DNA of 64,000 bases from Flagellimonas amoyensis (GTDB taxonomy: Bacteria; Bacteroidota; Bacteroidia; Flavobacteriales; Flavobacteriaceae), in contig NZ_QBUK01000003.1 in the NCBI RefSeq assembly GCF_003058265.1, positions 62,001-126,000 of the forward strand. Direction: 5' to 3'. This document shows, in pieces, positions 8,926-17,591 of this stretch. Under the pieces are notes generated by a model. It saw only the letters and a list, made by a program, of their open reading frames with translations, was not told where the DNA came from and did not search any database. The number at the start of each line of letters is the position of its first letter. Position 1 is the first letter of the stretch. A program made the translations under genes and the position numbers.

Positions 8926-11900
8926 ATGAATCGAAAAAACCTCTTTGTGATTCCCATTTTTTTGGGAACTTTTTTTGTGCTCAGTGCACAGGAAACCGAA
9001 ATTTATACCCACGAAAACAAAGCCTATCAAGATGCCTTGGCGCTGTACAACAACCAGCAGTACCAGGCCGCGCAGACCATTTTCCAAACGGTTAAGTCCA
9101 GTACCAAGGATGGCGAGACGGAGGCCAACAGTGCCTACTATGCCGCCAATGCCGCCATACGCCTGAACCAGCGTGGAGCGGACAAAATGATGGAGGACTT
9201 TGTGGAACGATATCCCACTTCCACCAAGCGGAATTCCGCTTTTTTGGATGTGGCCGATTATTATTTTGAGACGGGAAAATACCCATTTGCCCTTAAATGG
9301 TACAAAAAAGTGGACGAGTCTTCCATGTCCTACGCGGACAAAGAGCGGTTCAACTTCAATAACGGTTATGCCCTTTATGCTTCCAATAGACCCGGTGAGG
9401 CGGAACGCTATCTGACGAAGGTCACCACCTCGCAAAAATATGGTTCGCAGGCCAAGTATTACCTGGGATACATTGCCTACGAGCAGGACGACTACAACCA
9501 GGCCAGTGCCCGTTTTGACCAGATAACGGATCCAGAGTTGCTCAATGAGAAGCTGTCCTATTACCAGGCCGATCTGAATTTTAAACTGGGCAAGTTCGAA
9601 GAGGCCATCGCCATGGCAGAAAAGCAATTGCCCAAATCGGACCGGCAGGAAGTTTCCGAGCTCAACAAGATCATTGGTGAGAGCTATTTCAATCTGGAAC
9701 AATATGGAAAGGCCATTCCTTATTTGGAAGGCTATAAGGGCAAACGGGGCAAGTTCAACAACACCGATTACTATTTGCTGGGGTACAGCCATTACAAACA
9801 AGGGGACTACCAGAATGCCATACAGCAATTCAATAAGATCATTGGAGGGTCCAACAATGTGTCGCAGAACGCCTACTATCATTTGGCGGAATGCTATTTG
9901 AAGTTGGACAAGAAACCTGAGGCGCTCAATGCCTTCCGAAATGCTTCGCAGATGGATTTCAGTCCCGAGATTCAAAAAGATGCCATGCTCAACTACGCCA
10001 GATTGAGCTACGAAATAGGCAATGCTTACGAGCCTGTTCCTCAGGTTTTGACCGCTTATTTGGAAAAATATCCAAAGGATGGGAACCAAATGGAGATCCA
10101 GGAACTTCTGGTGGACTCGTACATCACTTCCCGTAATTTTGAAGGGGCCATGCAGCTTTTGGAGAAGAACAAGAACTATGCGAGCAAGGAAACCTATCAA
10201 AAAGTGGCCTATTATCGTGGGGTGGAGCTTTTTATCGATGGCGATTATGAAGCGGCCTTGGACCGTTTTTCCAAATCTTTGAAAAGTGCCGACAATGCAA
10301 CTTTTGAGGCCAGGACCTTATATTGGAAAGCGGAATCTGCCTATCGATTGAACCGTTTTCAAGAAGCCTTGGTCGATTTTGTGAAATTCCAGCAACTTCC
10401 TGCATCCAAGACATTGCCGGAATACCAAGAATTGGATTATAATCTAGGCTATTGTTACTTCAAGCTGAAGGATTACAACAATGCAATTGCCTATTTCAAG
10501 AACGTGGTCAATTCCAACGCTCTTGATGAGGACCGAAAGAACGATGGCTATCTCCGTTTGGGGGACAGCTACTTCGTGACCAGCAAATATCAGTTTGCCA
10601 TGAACGCCTATGATGCATCTTCCAAGTTGAACGGACCGGAAAGGGACTATGCTGCGTTTCAGAAAACATTGTGCAGTGGGTTTTTGGGCAACAACTCGGC
10701 CAAGATCGATGGGCTGATCGAGTTTTTGGAACGTTACCCCAACTCTTCGCTGCGGGATGATGCCCTTTTTGAACTCGGCAATTCCTATATCAAAAACAAC
10801 CAGGAGAATTTGGGTCTACGCACCTATGACCGTCTTGTGGACGAATATGCAAAAAGCAAGTTTGCCCCCCAAGGCATGTTGCGTCAGGGCCTTGTGCACT
10901 ACAATGCCAGTAGGAACCAGCAGGCTTTGGACAAGTTGAAGGAAGTGGTGCAGAAATATCCGAACACCCAGGAGGCCAAGCAGGCGGTAGCCACGGCCAA
11001 ATTGGTCTATGTGGACGAAGGTAGGGTGAGCGAGTATGCCGCATGGGCCAGAAACTTGGATTTTGTGGAAGTGACCGACTCCGAACTGGACAATGCCAGT
11101 TTTGAATCGGCCGAAAAGAAGCAGATAGAGGGTAAGACCGATGTGGCCATCAAAGGCTATGAGGACTATTTGAAACAGTTCCCGAACGGCCTTCATTCCG
11201 GAAGCGCCAATTTTGCCTTGGCCCAGCTTTATTTTGCCAAGGGGCAAAAAGACAAGGCCCTGCCAAGGTACAAAGCCGTGGCCGATGGAGGGAACGGTGA
11301 ATATACCGAGCAGGCATTGACCCGTGTCTGTGAGATCTATGTGGAAAAACAAGATTATCAAAGTGCCATTCCCTATCTGAAACGATTGGAGACGACGGCC
11401 GATATTTCCGAGAACAGGACCTTTGCCCAATCCAATCTGATGAAAGGGTATTACGGTCAAAAAGACTACGGGCAGACCATAGCCTATGCCGAAAAGGTGT
11501 TGAAGGCCCCCAAAATTGACGATAGGATCAAGAGTGATGCGCAGATCATGATCGCACGCTCGGCCATCGCCACAGAAAATGAATCCTTGGCCAAGACCGC
11601 CTATCAGGATGTGAAGAAAATTGCAACGGGAGAATTGGCTGCTGAATCTTGGTACTACGATGCCTACTTTAAAAACAAGGAAGGCGATTTTGAGGCCTCC
11701 AACACATCGGTACAGAAATTGGCGAAGGATTACTCGGCCTACAAGACATGGGCCGGTAAGGGATTGGTGATCATGGCCAAAAATTTCTACAATTTGGGAG
11801 ATGCCTTCCAGGCCACGTACATTTTGGAAAGCGTGATTTCCAATTTTTCGGACTATGATGAGATTGTCACTGAGGCCAAGAGCGAACTGGCCATGATCAA

Positions 11901-11949
11901 GACGAAGGAAGCAGAGAGCAATTCATCCGTAGATCCCAACGAAAATTAA
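8926..11949 (+). CDS. Large exported tetratricopeptide-repeat protein
   Basis: 1007 residues. A signal peptide (MNRKNLFVIPIFLGTFFVLS, cut near SAQ) is followed by TPR-like helical repeats to nearly the end, with typical units such as YQDALALYNNQQYQAAQ, ALKWYKKVDESS, YHLAECYLKLDKKPEALNAF and LALAQLY-like segments; many resemble the BamD/YbgF class. The extreme C-terminus is acidic and unstructured. It should lie in the periplasm or on a membrane face as a scaffold. The outer-membrane barrel gene begins 12 bases later, so the two are almost certainly co-expressed and probably partners. Partner identity beyond that is unknown. Confidence 0.9.
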   Translation: MNRKNLFVIPIFLGTFFVLSAQETEIYTHENKAYQDALALYNNQQYQAAQTIFQTVKSSTKDGETEANSAYYAANAAIRLNQRGADKMMEDFVERYPTSTKRNSAFLDVADYYFETGKYPFALKWYKKVDESSMSYADKERFNFNNGYALYASNRPGEAERYLTKVTTSQKYGSQAKYYLGYIAYEQDDYNQASARFDQITDPELLNEKLSYYQADLNFKLGKFEEAIAMAEKQLPKSDRQEVSELNKIIGESYFNLEQYGKAIPYLEGYKGKRGKFNNTDYYLLGYSHYKQGDYQNAIQQFNKIIGGSNNVSQNAYYHLAECYLKLDKKPEALNAFRNASQMDFSPEIQKDAMLNYARLSYEIGNAYEPVPQVLTAYLEKYPKDGNQMEIQELLVDSYITSRNFEGAMQLLEKNKNYASKETYQKVAYYRGVELFIDGDYEAALDRFSKSLKSADNATFEARTLYWKAESAYRLNRFQEALVDFVKFQQLPASKTLPEYQELDYNLGYCYFKLKDYNNAIAYFKNVVNSNALDEDRKNDGYLRLGDSYFVTSKYQFAMNAYDASSKLNGPERDYAAFQKTLCSGFLGNNSAKIDGLIEFLERYPNSSLRDDALFELGNSYIKNNQENLGLRTYDRLVDEYAKSKFAPQGMLRQGLVHYNASRNQQALDKLKEVVQKYPNTQEAKQAVATAKLVYVDEGRVSEYAAWARNLDFVEVTDSELDNASFESAEKKQIEGKTDVAIKGYEDYLKQFPNGLHSGSANFALAQLYFAKGQKDKALPRYKAVADGGNGEYTEQALTRVCEIYVEKQDYQSAIPYLKRLETTADISENRTFAQSNLMKGYYGQKDYGQTIAYAEKVLKAPKIDDRIKSDAQIMIARSAIATENESLAKTAYQDVKKIATGELAAESWYYDAYFKNKEGDFEASNTSVQKLAKDYSAYKTWAGKGLVIMAKNFYNLGDAFQATYILESVISNFSDYDEIVTEAKSELAMIKTKEAESNSSVDPNEN

Positions 11950-11961
11950 ACGAGACACAAC

Positions 11962-13710
11962 ATGCAAAAGAGAACCTATATATTTCCATTACTTTTTTTG
12001 AGCCTTTTTGGAACCCTTTTCGGTCAGGAGACCGATGATATTGGCACGGAGACGGTAACGGTGGTGAAACCGTATTCCCCGACCGTTTCAGATGCCTTCA
12101 AGATCAAATCGGCACCCAACCTGAACGATTCCATCGTGCTGCAAAAAAAGAAGATAGATTACAGTATTTTTTCCGTGCCGGTGGCGTCCACATTTACCCC
12201 TGCGAAGGGAAAGGCATCGGGAGTGAAGAAGACCCCGCCTCCCACGCTGTACAATTCGTATGCTTCGGTAGGATTGGGCAACTATAACAATGCCTTGGTG
12301 GATTTTTATACCAGCAGGGAGTTCAACAGGGGAGAGGACCTATTGGATTTTGGCCTGACCCACAATTCATCAAGGGGCGATCTGGATTCCACGCCCTTGG
12401 AAACGGATTTCTACAACACAAAGTTTGATGCGTCCTATGCCAAAAGGGACAGATATATGGATTGGGGTGCCAGTGTGGGGCTCCAACACCAACTGTACAA
12501 CTGGTACGGGATAGAGAACGACGTGTATAGCGATGATCTTGTTGCCTCCATGGACGAACAGCAAAATTATTTCAATGCAGAGGCAAAGGCCCATTTGAGT
12601 ATGGAGGATTCCTTTTTCAAACAAGGGAACCTGCTCTTGAGGCGTTTTTGGGATGCCACGGAATCCGCCGAAAACCGTGTGGTAATAAACCCGACCTTGG
12701 AACTGCCCATTACCGAGGAGTTGATCACCATTTCTGCCAAGTTGGATTATGTGGGCGGAAATTTCAAAAATGCATCGCTGAACAATGCGACCAATACCGG
12801 GGAGATCAATTACAGCCATTTACAGGCGGGGGTGACCCCAAGCCTTCTCATTTTGCGAGACGACCTTACCGTGAACTTGGGAGCGAACATCGTATATGGT
12901 CTGGACACCGAAAACAGCGACAGTAATTTTTACATCTATCCGGCCGTGACCGCTTCTTATCGGGTGTTGGATGAGAACGTGATTGCCTATGGAGGTATTG
13001 AGGGACAGTTGAAACAAAATTCCTATCACGATTTTGTGGATGAAAACCCTTATGTGTCGCCGACCTTGGATATTCTGCCCACCGATCAGCAGTATGAAGG
13101 CTATTTGGGGCTGAAAGGTCAGTTGACCTCCAATGTGGGGTATAACATCAAAGGTTCATACATGGCCGAGAACAGAAAGCCATTGTTCTATCATAATCCC
13201 ATCAATACGTTTAGGGATGATGAGAAAAGCTATTACTACGGCAATTCTTTTCAGGTATTTTATGATGATGTGAAGACCTTGGGTGTTTTTGGTGAAATCA
13301 ATGTGGACATCAACCGGAATTTTTCATTGGGGATCAATGGAGAATTTTATGACTATGATACCGAAACGGACAATCCGGCTTGGAACCTACCTTCCATAAA
13401 GGGTTCTGTGTTCATGGACTATCAAATCAGCGATCAATGGTACATGGGAGCCAACCTGTTCTATGTAGGGGAGAGGGATGATCTGTTGTCCCAGGTGATA
13501 GACCCTCTTGATTCGGAGTTGCAATTCCAACAGGTGACCTTGGATGGCTTTTTTGATGTCAATGCACATGTGGGATATCGGTTCAACGAACAACTTTCCA
13601 TTTTTGTGAAGGCTTCCAATATCGCCAACAACAACTATCAAAACTGGGCCAATTTCAGGGTGCAGGGCTTTCAGGCCTTGGCAGGGGTATCCTATAAGTT
13701 TGATTTTTAA
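11962..13710 (+). CDS. Outer-membrane beta-barrel protein (TonB-dependent-receptor-like, plugless)
   Basis: 582 residues with a signal peptide (MQKRTYIFPLLFLSLFGTLF). Just after it comes the motif VVKPYSPTVSDAFKIKSAP, then a linker and a long barrel region of alternating aromatic/polar strands ending in VSYKFDF, a typical barrel C-terminus. Some relatives are annotated as TonB-dependent receptors, but I see no plug domain. It is the second gene of the TPR operon. Transport substrate unknown; the N-terminal motif may contact the TPR protein or another envelope component, which is inference. Confidence 0.85.
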   Translation: MQKRTYIFPLLFLSLFGTLFGQETDDIGTETVTVVKPYSPTVSDAFKIKSAPNLNDSIVLQKKKIDYSIFSVPVASTFTPAKGKASGVKKTPPPTLYNSYASVGLGNYNNALVDFYTSREFNRGEDLLDFGLTHNSSRGDLDSTPLETDFYNTKFDASYAKRDRYMDWGASVGLQHQLYNWYGIENDVYSDDLVASMDEQQNYFNAEAKAHLSMEDSFFKQGNLLLRRFWDATESAENRVVINPTLELPITEELITISAKLDYVGGNFKNASLNNATNTGEINYSHLQAGVTPSLLILRDDLTVNLGANIVYGLDTENSDSNFYIYPAVTASYRVLDENVIAYGGIEGQLKQNSYHDFVDENPYVSPTLDILPTDQQYEGYLGLKGQLTSNVGYNIKGSYMAENRKPLFYHNPINTFRDDEKSYYYGNSFQVFYDDVKTLGVFGEINVDINRNFSLGINGEFYDYDTETDNPAWNLPSIKGSVFMDYQISDQWYMGANLFYVGERDDLLSQVIDPLDSELQFQQVTLDGFFDVNAHVGYRFNEQLSIFVKASNIANNNYQNWANFRVQGFQALAGVSYKFDF

Positions 13711-13968
13711 GTAAATAGATTGTTTATGTAGCGTCTTGTGCCTAAAGAATTCTTTTGGCAACGTCAATCCGATTGCAATCCAGAGGATTTTCGTGTTATG
13801 AGTTAAGGGGTCAAGTTAGCTGATTTAAATTAGGCTTCTAATTCTGGTTTTCGATATAAACTTACTAGGACCGACAAATTTTTAGACAAGAACAGCAAAG
13901 GCGAATTTTACTGACAAAAAAAACCCCGTGGGCTTTCCCACGGGGTTTTATATTTTAGGCGGTTGGGA
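13711..13968. other. Intergenic end of the TPR/barrel operon
   Basis: Contains a short open stretch without a recognisable product and the strong hairpin at 13916-13950. Nothing else identified. Confidence 0.4.
13916..13950 (-). terminator. Strong rho-independent terminator, usable on both strands
   Basis: Nine perfect pairs, CCCCGTGGG with CCCACGGGG, loop CTTT; flanked by A8 on the left (T8 on the minus strand) and TTTTA on the right. It is placed correctly to end the former susD gene on the minus strand, and also follows the + strand barrel gene. Confidence 0.85.
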
Positions 13969-14121
13969 TTACCAACCTGGGTTCTGTTGTTCTGCCAAAG
14001 TTGGGTTGGCATTCACCTCTACTTGGGGTATTGGCCAAATAAACTTGAAATCAGCATAAGGGACAGCAGGTACACCGTAAGGACCATCGTATGCGGTTCC
14101 CAGAGTGTACAGGTCGTGTTC
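13969..14121 (-). pseudogene. C-terminal remnant of a SusD/RagB-family gene
   Basis: The minus strand encodes 50 residues ending in a stop, including VPYADFKFIWPIPQ, VEVNANP and EQQNPGW. That Trp-Pro-Ile-Pro then Asn-Pro-Gly-Trp ending is the hallmark C-terminus of SusD-like outer-membrane nutrient-binding lipoproteins. An in-frame stop (TGA at 14122-14124) and loss of similarity follow directly upstream, so the other roughly 450 residues and any SusC partner are gone from this locus. The terminator of the old operon is still in place just downstream. I read it as a deletion or rearrangement scar. Confidence 0.82.
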
Positions 14122-14124
14122 TCA

Positions 14125-14516
14125 TTTCGGTCCATTTCTATCACAACCCCTTTTATAGGCTTTGAACTTAATTAGAAAACGTTAACAATTGGATTGGCTA
14201 AAAGGGAATAGTTCATCATGTTTTATCTGGAAAATTTTTACCTTTTCTTACAACGTAATTATATTTTTCCTACTTTTAATTTAATCCCCCATATTGTTAA
14301 GTTGATTAAAAAAAAGTTTTGTCTAGTATTTATACAAAGAAAGAATGAGGGGATTTTTATGGCCTTATGACATGTTAAATATAGACAAAAGAAAAACTCA
14401 ATACTATCTTAAAATATCAAAAAAAATTTAAAAAAACCATTAAATATCAATACTTATGGCTAAATAAAGCACTTTATAAAAAAGACACTACATAACTATA
14501 AAAATAGGTAAATGTC
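14125..14516. other. AT-rich spacer without a recognisable gene
   Basis: About 390 very AT-rich bases between the susD remnant and the barrel fragment, with oligo-A/T runs. No supported ORF, RNA gene or terminator seen. Confidence 0.4.
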
Positions 14517-14711
14517 TTGAGTCAAATTGGCTGTACCTATTTTGGAAGCAACAGTTCGGTGAACAATAGTTCATCATTTGATCTCAAAACTGATCTGACA
14601 CTGTTTTTAAGCAATAGAGTTGCCTTGGAGACGATTCTTGGCTATAACAATCTAATTGTACTGCAAAACAACATAAATAGTATAGGGATCAGTCTTTGCA
14701 TACATCTATAA
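14517..14711 (+). pseudogene. Probable fragment of a small outer-membrane beta-barrel gene
   Basis: An open stretch of 64 codons with no ATG near its beginning (only TTG) and no signal peptide. The text, e.g. SSSFDLKTDLTLFLSNRVAL followed by ETILGYNN and a final GISLCIHL, resembles pieces of Bacteroidota small barrels, which commonly have SxxLxxxxGYFLSDNLALExxLGY. No N-terminal part is found upstream. A decayed fragment is more likely than a functional gene; chance similarity cannot be excluded. Confidence 0.4.
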
Positions 14712-14730
14712 AACATTAAAAATAACCCCT

Positions 14731-16287
14731 ATGAAACAAATATTACTTTTAACAATATCCTTTTTAACCTTCATTAACTTAAGTGCTCAAATTACCCCAT
14801 CAATCGAAAGTGTTTTGTTGAACAATCAAACGACCGTAAATAACTGTAACACCTTGGACTTTGGGACTAATCAGAATAACAGTTTGGTCATTACATACAA
14901 ACTATCCCGGCCATCAACATTACCAAGTGGGACAGGCACGGTCAACCTTATGTTCATGAACAACTCTAGTTCTACTCCACAAAATCTAAACTCCATGGGC
15001 ATATCGGACACAAATTGGTCCAATCAAACCTTTCAATCAACAATTTCCAGCAATCTATCAGCGAGTGAAGTTGGAACATCGGGAAGTTATATTTATATCG
15101 AGTTTGTAACTTCTGGAGACATTGAAACCAAGAGCTGTAATAGTCCCATTATCAAAACTATTATTCCAACTTTCACCTTGTCCCCCAATAGTGTTAGTCT
15201 GCCTTGCGGCAATACAAGTTCAAGGACCTTTACCGTGACTTCCTCCAATGTCCCAAGTGGTTCAACGGTCACCTATAACTGGAGCCATACCGGATGGACG
15301 CAGGTCAGCTCCACAACCAATTCAAAGACCTTACAGCCGAGTTCTGGGACCGTATTGCCCTCTACTGTAACAGTAACCCCTTATATAAATGGTGTTGCCC
15401 AATCCTCGCGTTCCTCTACGGTGTCCCGCGCCACCTTCTCCTCCACATTAACCATTTCGGGACCAAACAATATGTGTAATTCGGCCAGTTATTCCGTAAA
15501 CACCTCTGGGACCAATTTACAGGTAATCGGTTGGAATGTATCCAATTCCAGTATTGCCAGCATTTCAGGAAGTAGCAATTCAGCCACATTGACCGCAACT
15601 GGCAATGGAGTAATCAACATTACGGCAACCTTACAAAATCCCTGTGGACAGACCACCACCATTTCAAAATCGGGTATTTCCATAGGTACTGGGGCCCCTG
15701 TGGCAACAGGGTTTGACGTTATTAGTCAAAACACCCATTACACCCCTAATGGAAATTATGGCACCGGATTCATCATTTGTCCCATAGAATATTTATCCAT
15801 TACACCAAAACCATATAGGGCCGATGTCCTTGAGCACCAATGGACAGTGACGGGAAATTATAGTGGAACCTATAATTCCAGTTCCCCAATACTTTCGATT
15901 GCCTCAACTTCCCTAGTTGGTGCAACTTTCCAAATTAAATACCGTGCACGCAGCGCCTGCGGTTGGGGTCCTTGGACAACTGGAAATTTCACCAACATGG
16001 ATTGTGACGGCGGTGAAGAGCCATGGTTTGTATATCCAAACCCTTCATCTGAAACACTTACCATTGAAAAATCCGCAAACCAATATAGTAAAGGCAAAAA
16101 AGGAAAAGCTGATAGTTTGTCGGTTACCACCTACAGTCTTTATGATTTCAATGGTAGCTTGGTCAAGGAAGGTTCATTTAATGATAAAACAACACTGGAT
16201 GTTTCCAAACTTAAAAAAGGAAGGTATGTGCTTAAAGCAAAGGGAAGCGATAACCGGGAAACCATTAAACATATTATCATAAATTAA
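14731..16287 (+). CDS. Secreted protein with type A T9SS sorting domain
   Basis: 518 residues. The signal peptide MKQILLLTISFLTFINLSAQ is followed by Ser/Thr/Asn-rich beta domains with PKD/Ig-like patterns (TLSPNSVSLPCGN, YNWSHTGWTQVS, ISGPNNMCNSASYSV) and paired cysteines. The last 85 residues, from FVYPNPSSETLTIEK through LKKGRYVLKAKG to ETIKHIIIN, are a type A T9SS C-terminal domain, so the protein should cross the outer membrane by type IX secretion and be attached to or released from the surface. No enzymatic domain is recognised; an adhesin or matrix role is inferred. It lies in the degraded AT-rich stretch. Confidence 0.88.
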   Translation: MKQILLLTISFLTFINLSAQITPSIESVLLNNQTTVNNCNTLDFGTNQNNSLVITYKLSRPSTLPSGTGTVNLMFMNNSSSTPQNLNSMGISDTNWSNQTFQSTISSNLSASEVGTSGSYIYIEFVTSGDIETKSCNSPIIKTIIPTFTLSPNSVSLPCGNTSSRTFTVTSSNVPSGSTVTYNWSHTGWTQVSSTTNSKTLQPSSGTVLPSTVTVTPYINGVAQSSRSSTVSRATFSSTLTISGPNNMCNSASYSVNTSGTNLQVIGWNVSNSSIASISGSSNSATLTATGNGVINITATLQNPCGQTTTISKSGISIGTGAPVATGFDVISQNTHYTPNGNYGTGFIICPIEYLSITPKPYRADVLEHQWTVTGNYSGTYNSSSPILSIASTSLVGATFQIKYRARSACGWGPWTTGNFTNMDCDGGEEPWFVYPNPSSETLTIEKSANQYSKGKKGKADSLSVTTYSLYDFNGSLVKEGSFNDKTTLDVSKLKKGRYVLKAKGSDNRETIKHIIIN

Positions 16288-16348
16288 ATGATGTGAAATA
16301 GGCAACAGATAGAATCCAACTTCTGCCTAACAACATTTTAAAGATTGT

Positions 16349-16381
16349 AAACGGCCTTTGGTTCAAATCCTCGGGTCGTTT
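16349..16381 (+). terminator. Possible terminator after the T9SS-A gene
   Basis: AAACGGCC pairs with GGTCGTTT (one G-T pair) around an inner TTTG/CAAA hairpin, followed by a run TTTTTCTTTT. Placement 60 bases after the stop fits; the interrupted stem makes it weaker than the others in the window. Confidence 0.45.
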
Positions 16382-16887
16382 TTCTTTTAAATCAAGGAGC
16401 TTTACTTTCCCTTCATCATAAAACGGTTGGAACTCGTTAAAACCACAAAGGAATCACTCTATTGTGCTTTACAGTTACCCGTAATCCTCATAGCGCCTAA
16501 TCCTTCACAACACCAACCATAAGAGTAGGTAGACTAACATTAGCAATCCGAATATTCCTTGTAAATACCCGATTTTTAGGACAGTTTTTCCATTAACCCA
16601 AAAAAATTGTCAAACTGATTTTTTGAATAGATAGATGGATTAATAATTTATCTGGTTTATCCGTTTTTAGTGAAAAATTCCTTGATTTTACTGAGCTGAA
16701 CTCTTTTTCCATGAAAAATGGACATATTTGAATTAGCTATAGAATATGTCTCGAAAAGTAATGATTATTACGTATTTAAACCCCTAAAAAAGTATCAACA
16801 TATTTCAATCATGGTTTCACAGTAGGCTTTTCCAATGTGAAGAGAGCATCAGAAATTGATGGGGAATAACGATACCAAAGGTTCATT

Positions 16888-16941
16888 GGTCAATTGAAAA
16901 GTAATATAGGTCAATTCAAAAGCAGCATCCATCAATTCATG
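16888..16941 (+). repeat. Three imperfect direct repeats, 21-base period
   Basis: TCAATT begins at 16890, 16911 and 16932, exactly 21 bases apart. The first two copies share GGTCAATTnAAAAGnA; the third is weaker (ATCAATTCATGACA). The array ends about 20 bases before the first possible start of the downstream gene. Two-turn phasing fits a response-regulator-type operator (for example LytTR), which is inference. Confidence 0.55.
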
Positions 16942-16961
16942 ACAAATGGTATTGGTGTTAA

Positions 16962-17591
16962 ATGTATTTTTATCGAATGGCTCTGATGAAAAATACGCAT
17001 GTTACACTCGGTTTTATTGCCGTATATGCTTTGGGAACTGTTGGTCTGTTTGCACAGTATGTGGAACATCCAAAATTTGGGAGCAGGTTTTATCCTACAG
17101 AGGTTTATGCACTGACCAAATCTATATGGGCTGATATGGATGAAGATTCATTAATGCTTTTGGATTATCATGCCACATCTCCAATTTACTTATTGAAGGA
17201 AAATGATACGCTTATTCCAGTTTTGAATCAGTATGCGATTGATGTGCAAGATTCCAGTCTAGAAGTTTGGGTAAACGATTCGCCAAATATTCCAGGACTC
17301 AAAAGAGTCATATTGGTCGAAGATTACTATACTTTTTGCTGCCTGTCAATAAGGTTGAATTACATAATTGAAACCACCGAGGGTCGTTTTGTTCACTTGC
17401 CTGAATTAAAGGTCGAAAATTGTGGGGAAGAATTTAATTTTTGGCAGTATAGGTTTCCCAACGAGCTATATGGTCTCCAAAATAAGATTGTACTCGGCTA
17501 TTTAAACCTTACACAGGCATATGAAGTTATATCATTTGAAAAAGAAGAAGTATTTTTATGGGATGGTGAAAAATTAATCCCGGAACAATGA
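16962..17591 (+). CDS. Hypothetical exported or membrane-anchored protein
   Basis: Up to 209 residues; the ATGs at 16962, 16977 and 16986 are all possible starts. MKNTHVTLGFIAVYALGTVG from the third looks like a signal peptide with LFAQ as the likely cleavage site, so 16986 is my preference although the longest frame is given. The mature part is acidic and aromatic (YHATSPIYLLKEN, VEDYYTFCCLSIRLNY, EEFNFWQYRFPNELYG) with no family I recognise. Its stop overlaps the start of the amidohydrolase gene (ATGA), so the two are translationally coupled. Phased repeats lie just upstream. Confidence 0.62.
   Translation: MYFYRMALMKNTHVTLGFIAVYALGTVGLFAQYVEHPKFGSRFYPTEVYALTKSIWADMDEDSLMLLDYHATSPIYLLKENDTLIPVLNQYAIDVQDSSLEVWVNDSPNIPGLKRVILVEDYYTFCCLSIRLNYIIETTEGRFVHLPELKVENCGEEFNFWQYRFPNELYGLQNKIVLGYLNLTQAYEVISFEKEEVFLWDGEKLIPEQ

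Larger units (their letters stand above)
16288..16961. other. AT-rich intergenic region with phased repeats
   Basis: 674 bases with no supported gene. It holds a possible terminator at 16349-16381 and, near the right end, three TCAATT-led repeats spaced exactly 21 bases apart (separate entry). The rest is AT-rich without further structure I can defend. Confidence 0.5.

Noticed and set aside
8833-10200. 455-codon open frame antisense to the TPR gene
   Set aside because: The + strand frame has a signal peptide and consistent TPR motifs; the antisense text shows no domain or family pattern.
16347-16385. T-arm-like GGTTCAAATCC suggesting a tRNA remnant or attachment site
   Set aside because: The flanking bases do not form a five-pair T stem and no acceptor half exists; a terminator hairpin explains it better.
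16288-16961. Candidate CRISPR array from the regularly spaced repeats
   Set aside because: Only three short imperfect copies with a 21-base period and no spacers or cas genes.
13711-17591. Defence island or mobile element in the accessory stretch
   Set aside because: No nuclease, methyltransferase, toxin, integrase or transposase pattern was found in any frame; only fossils, a secreted protein and an unknown.
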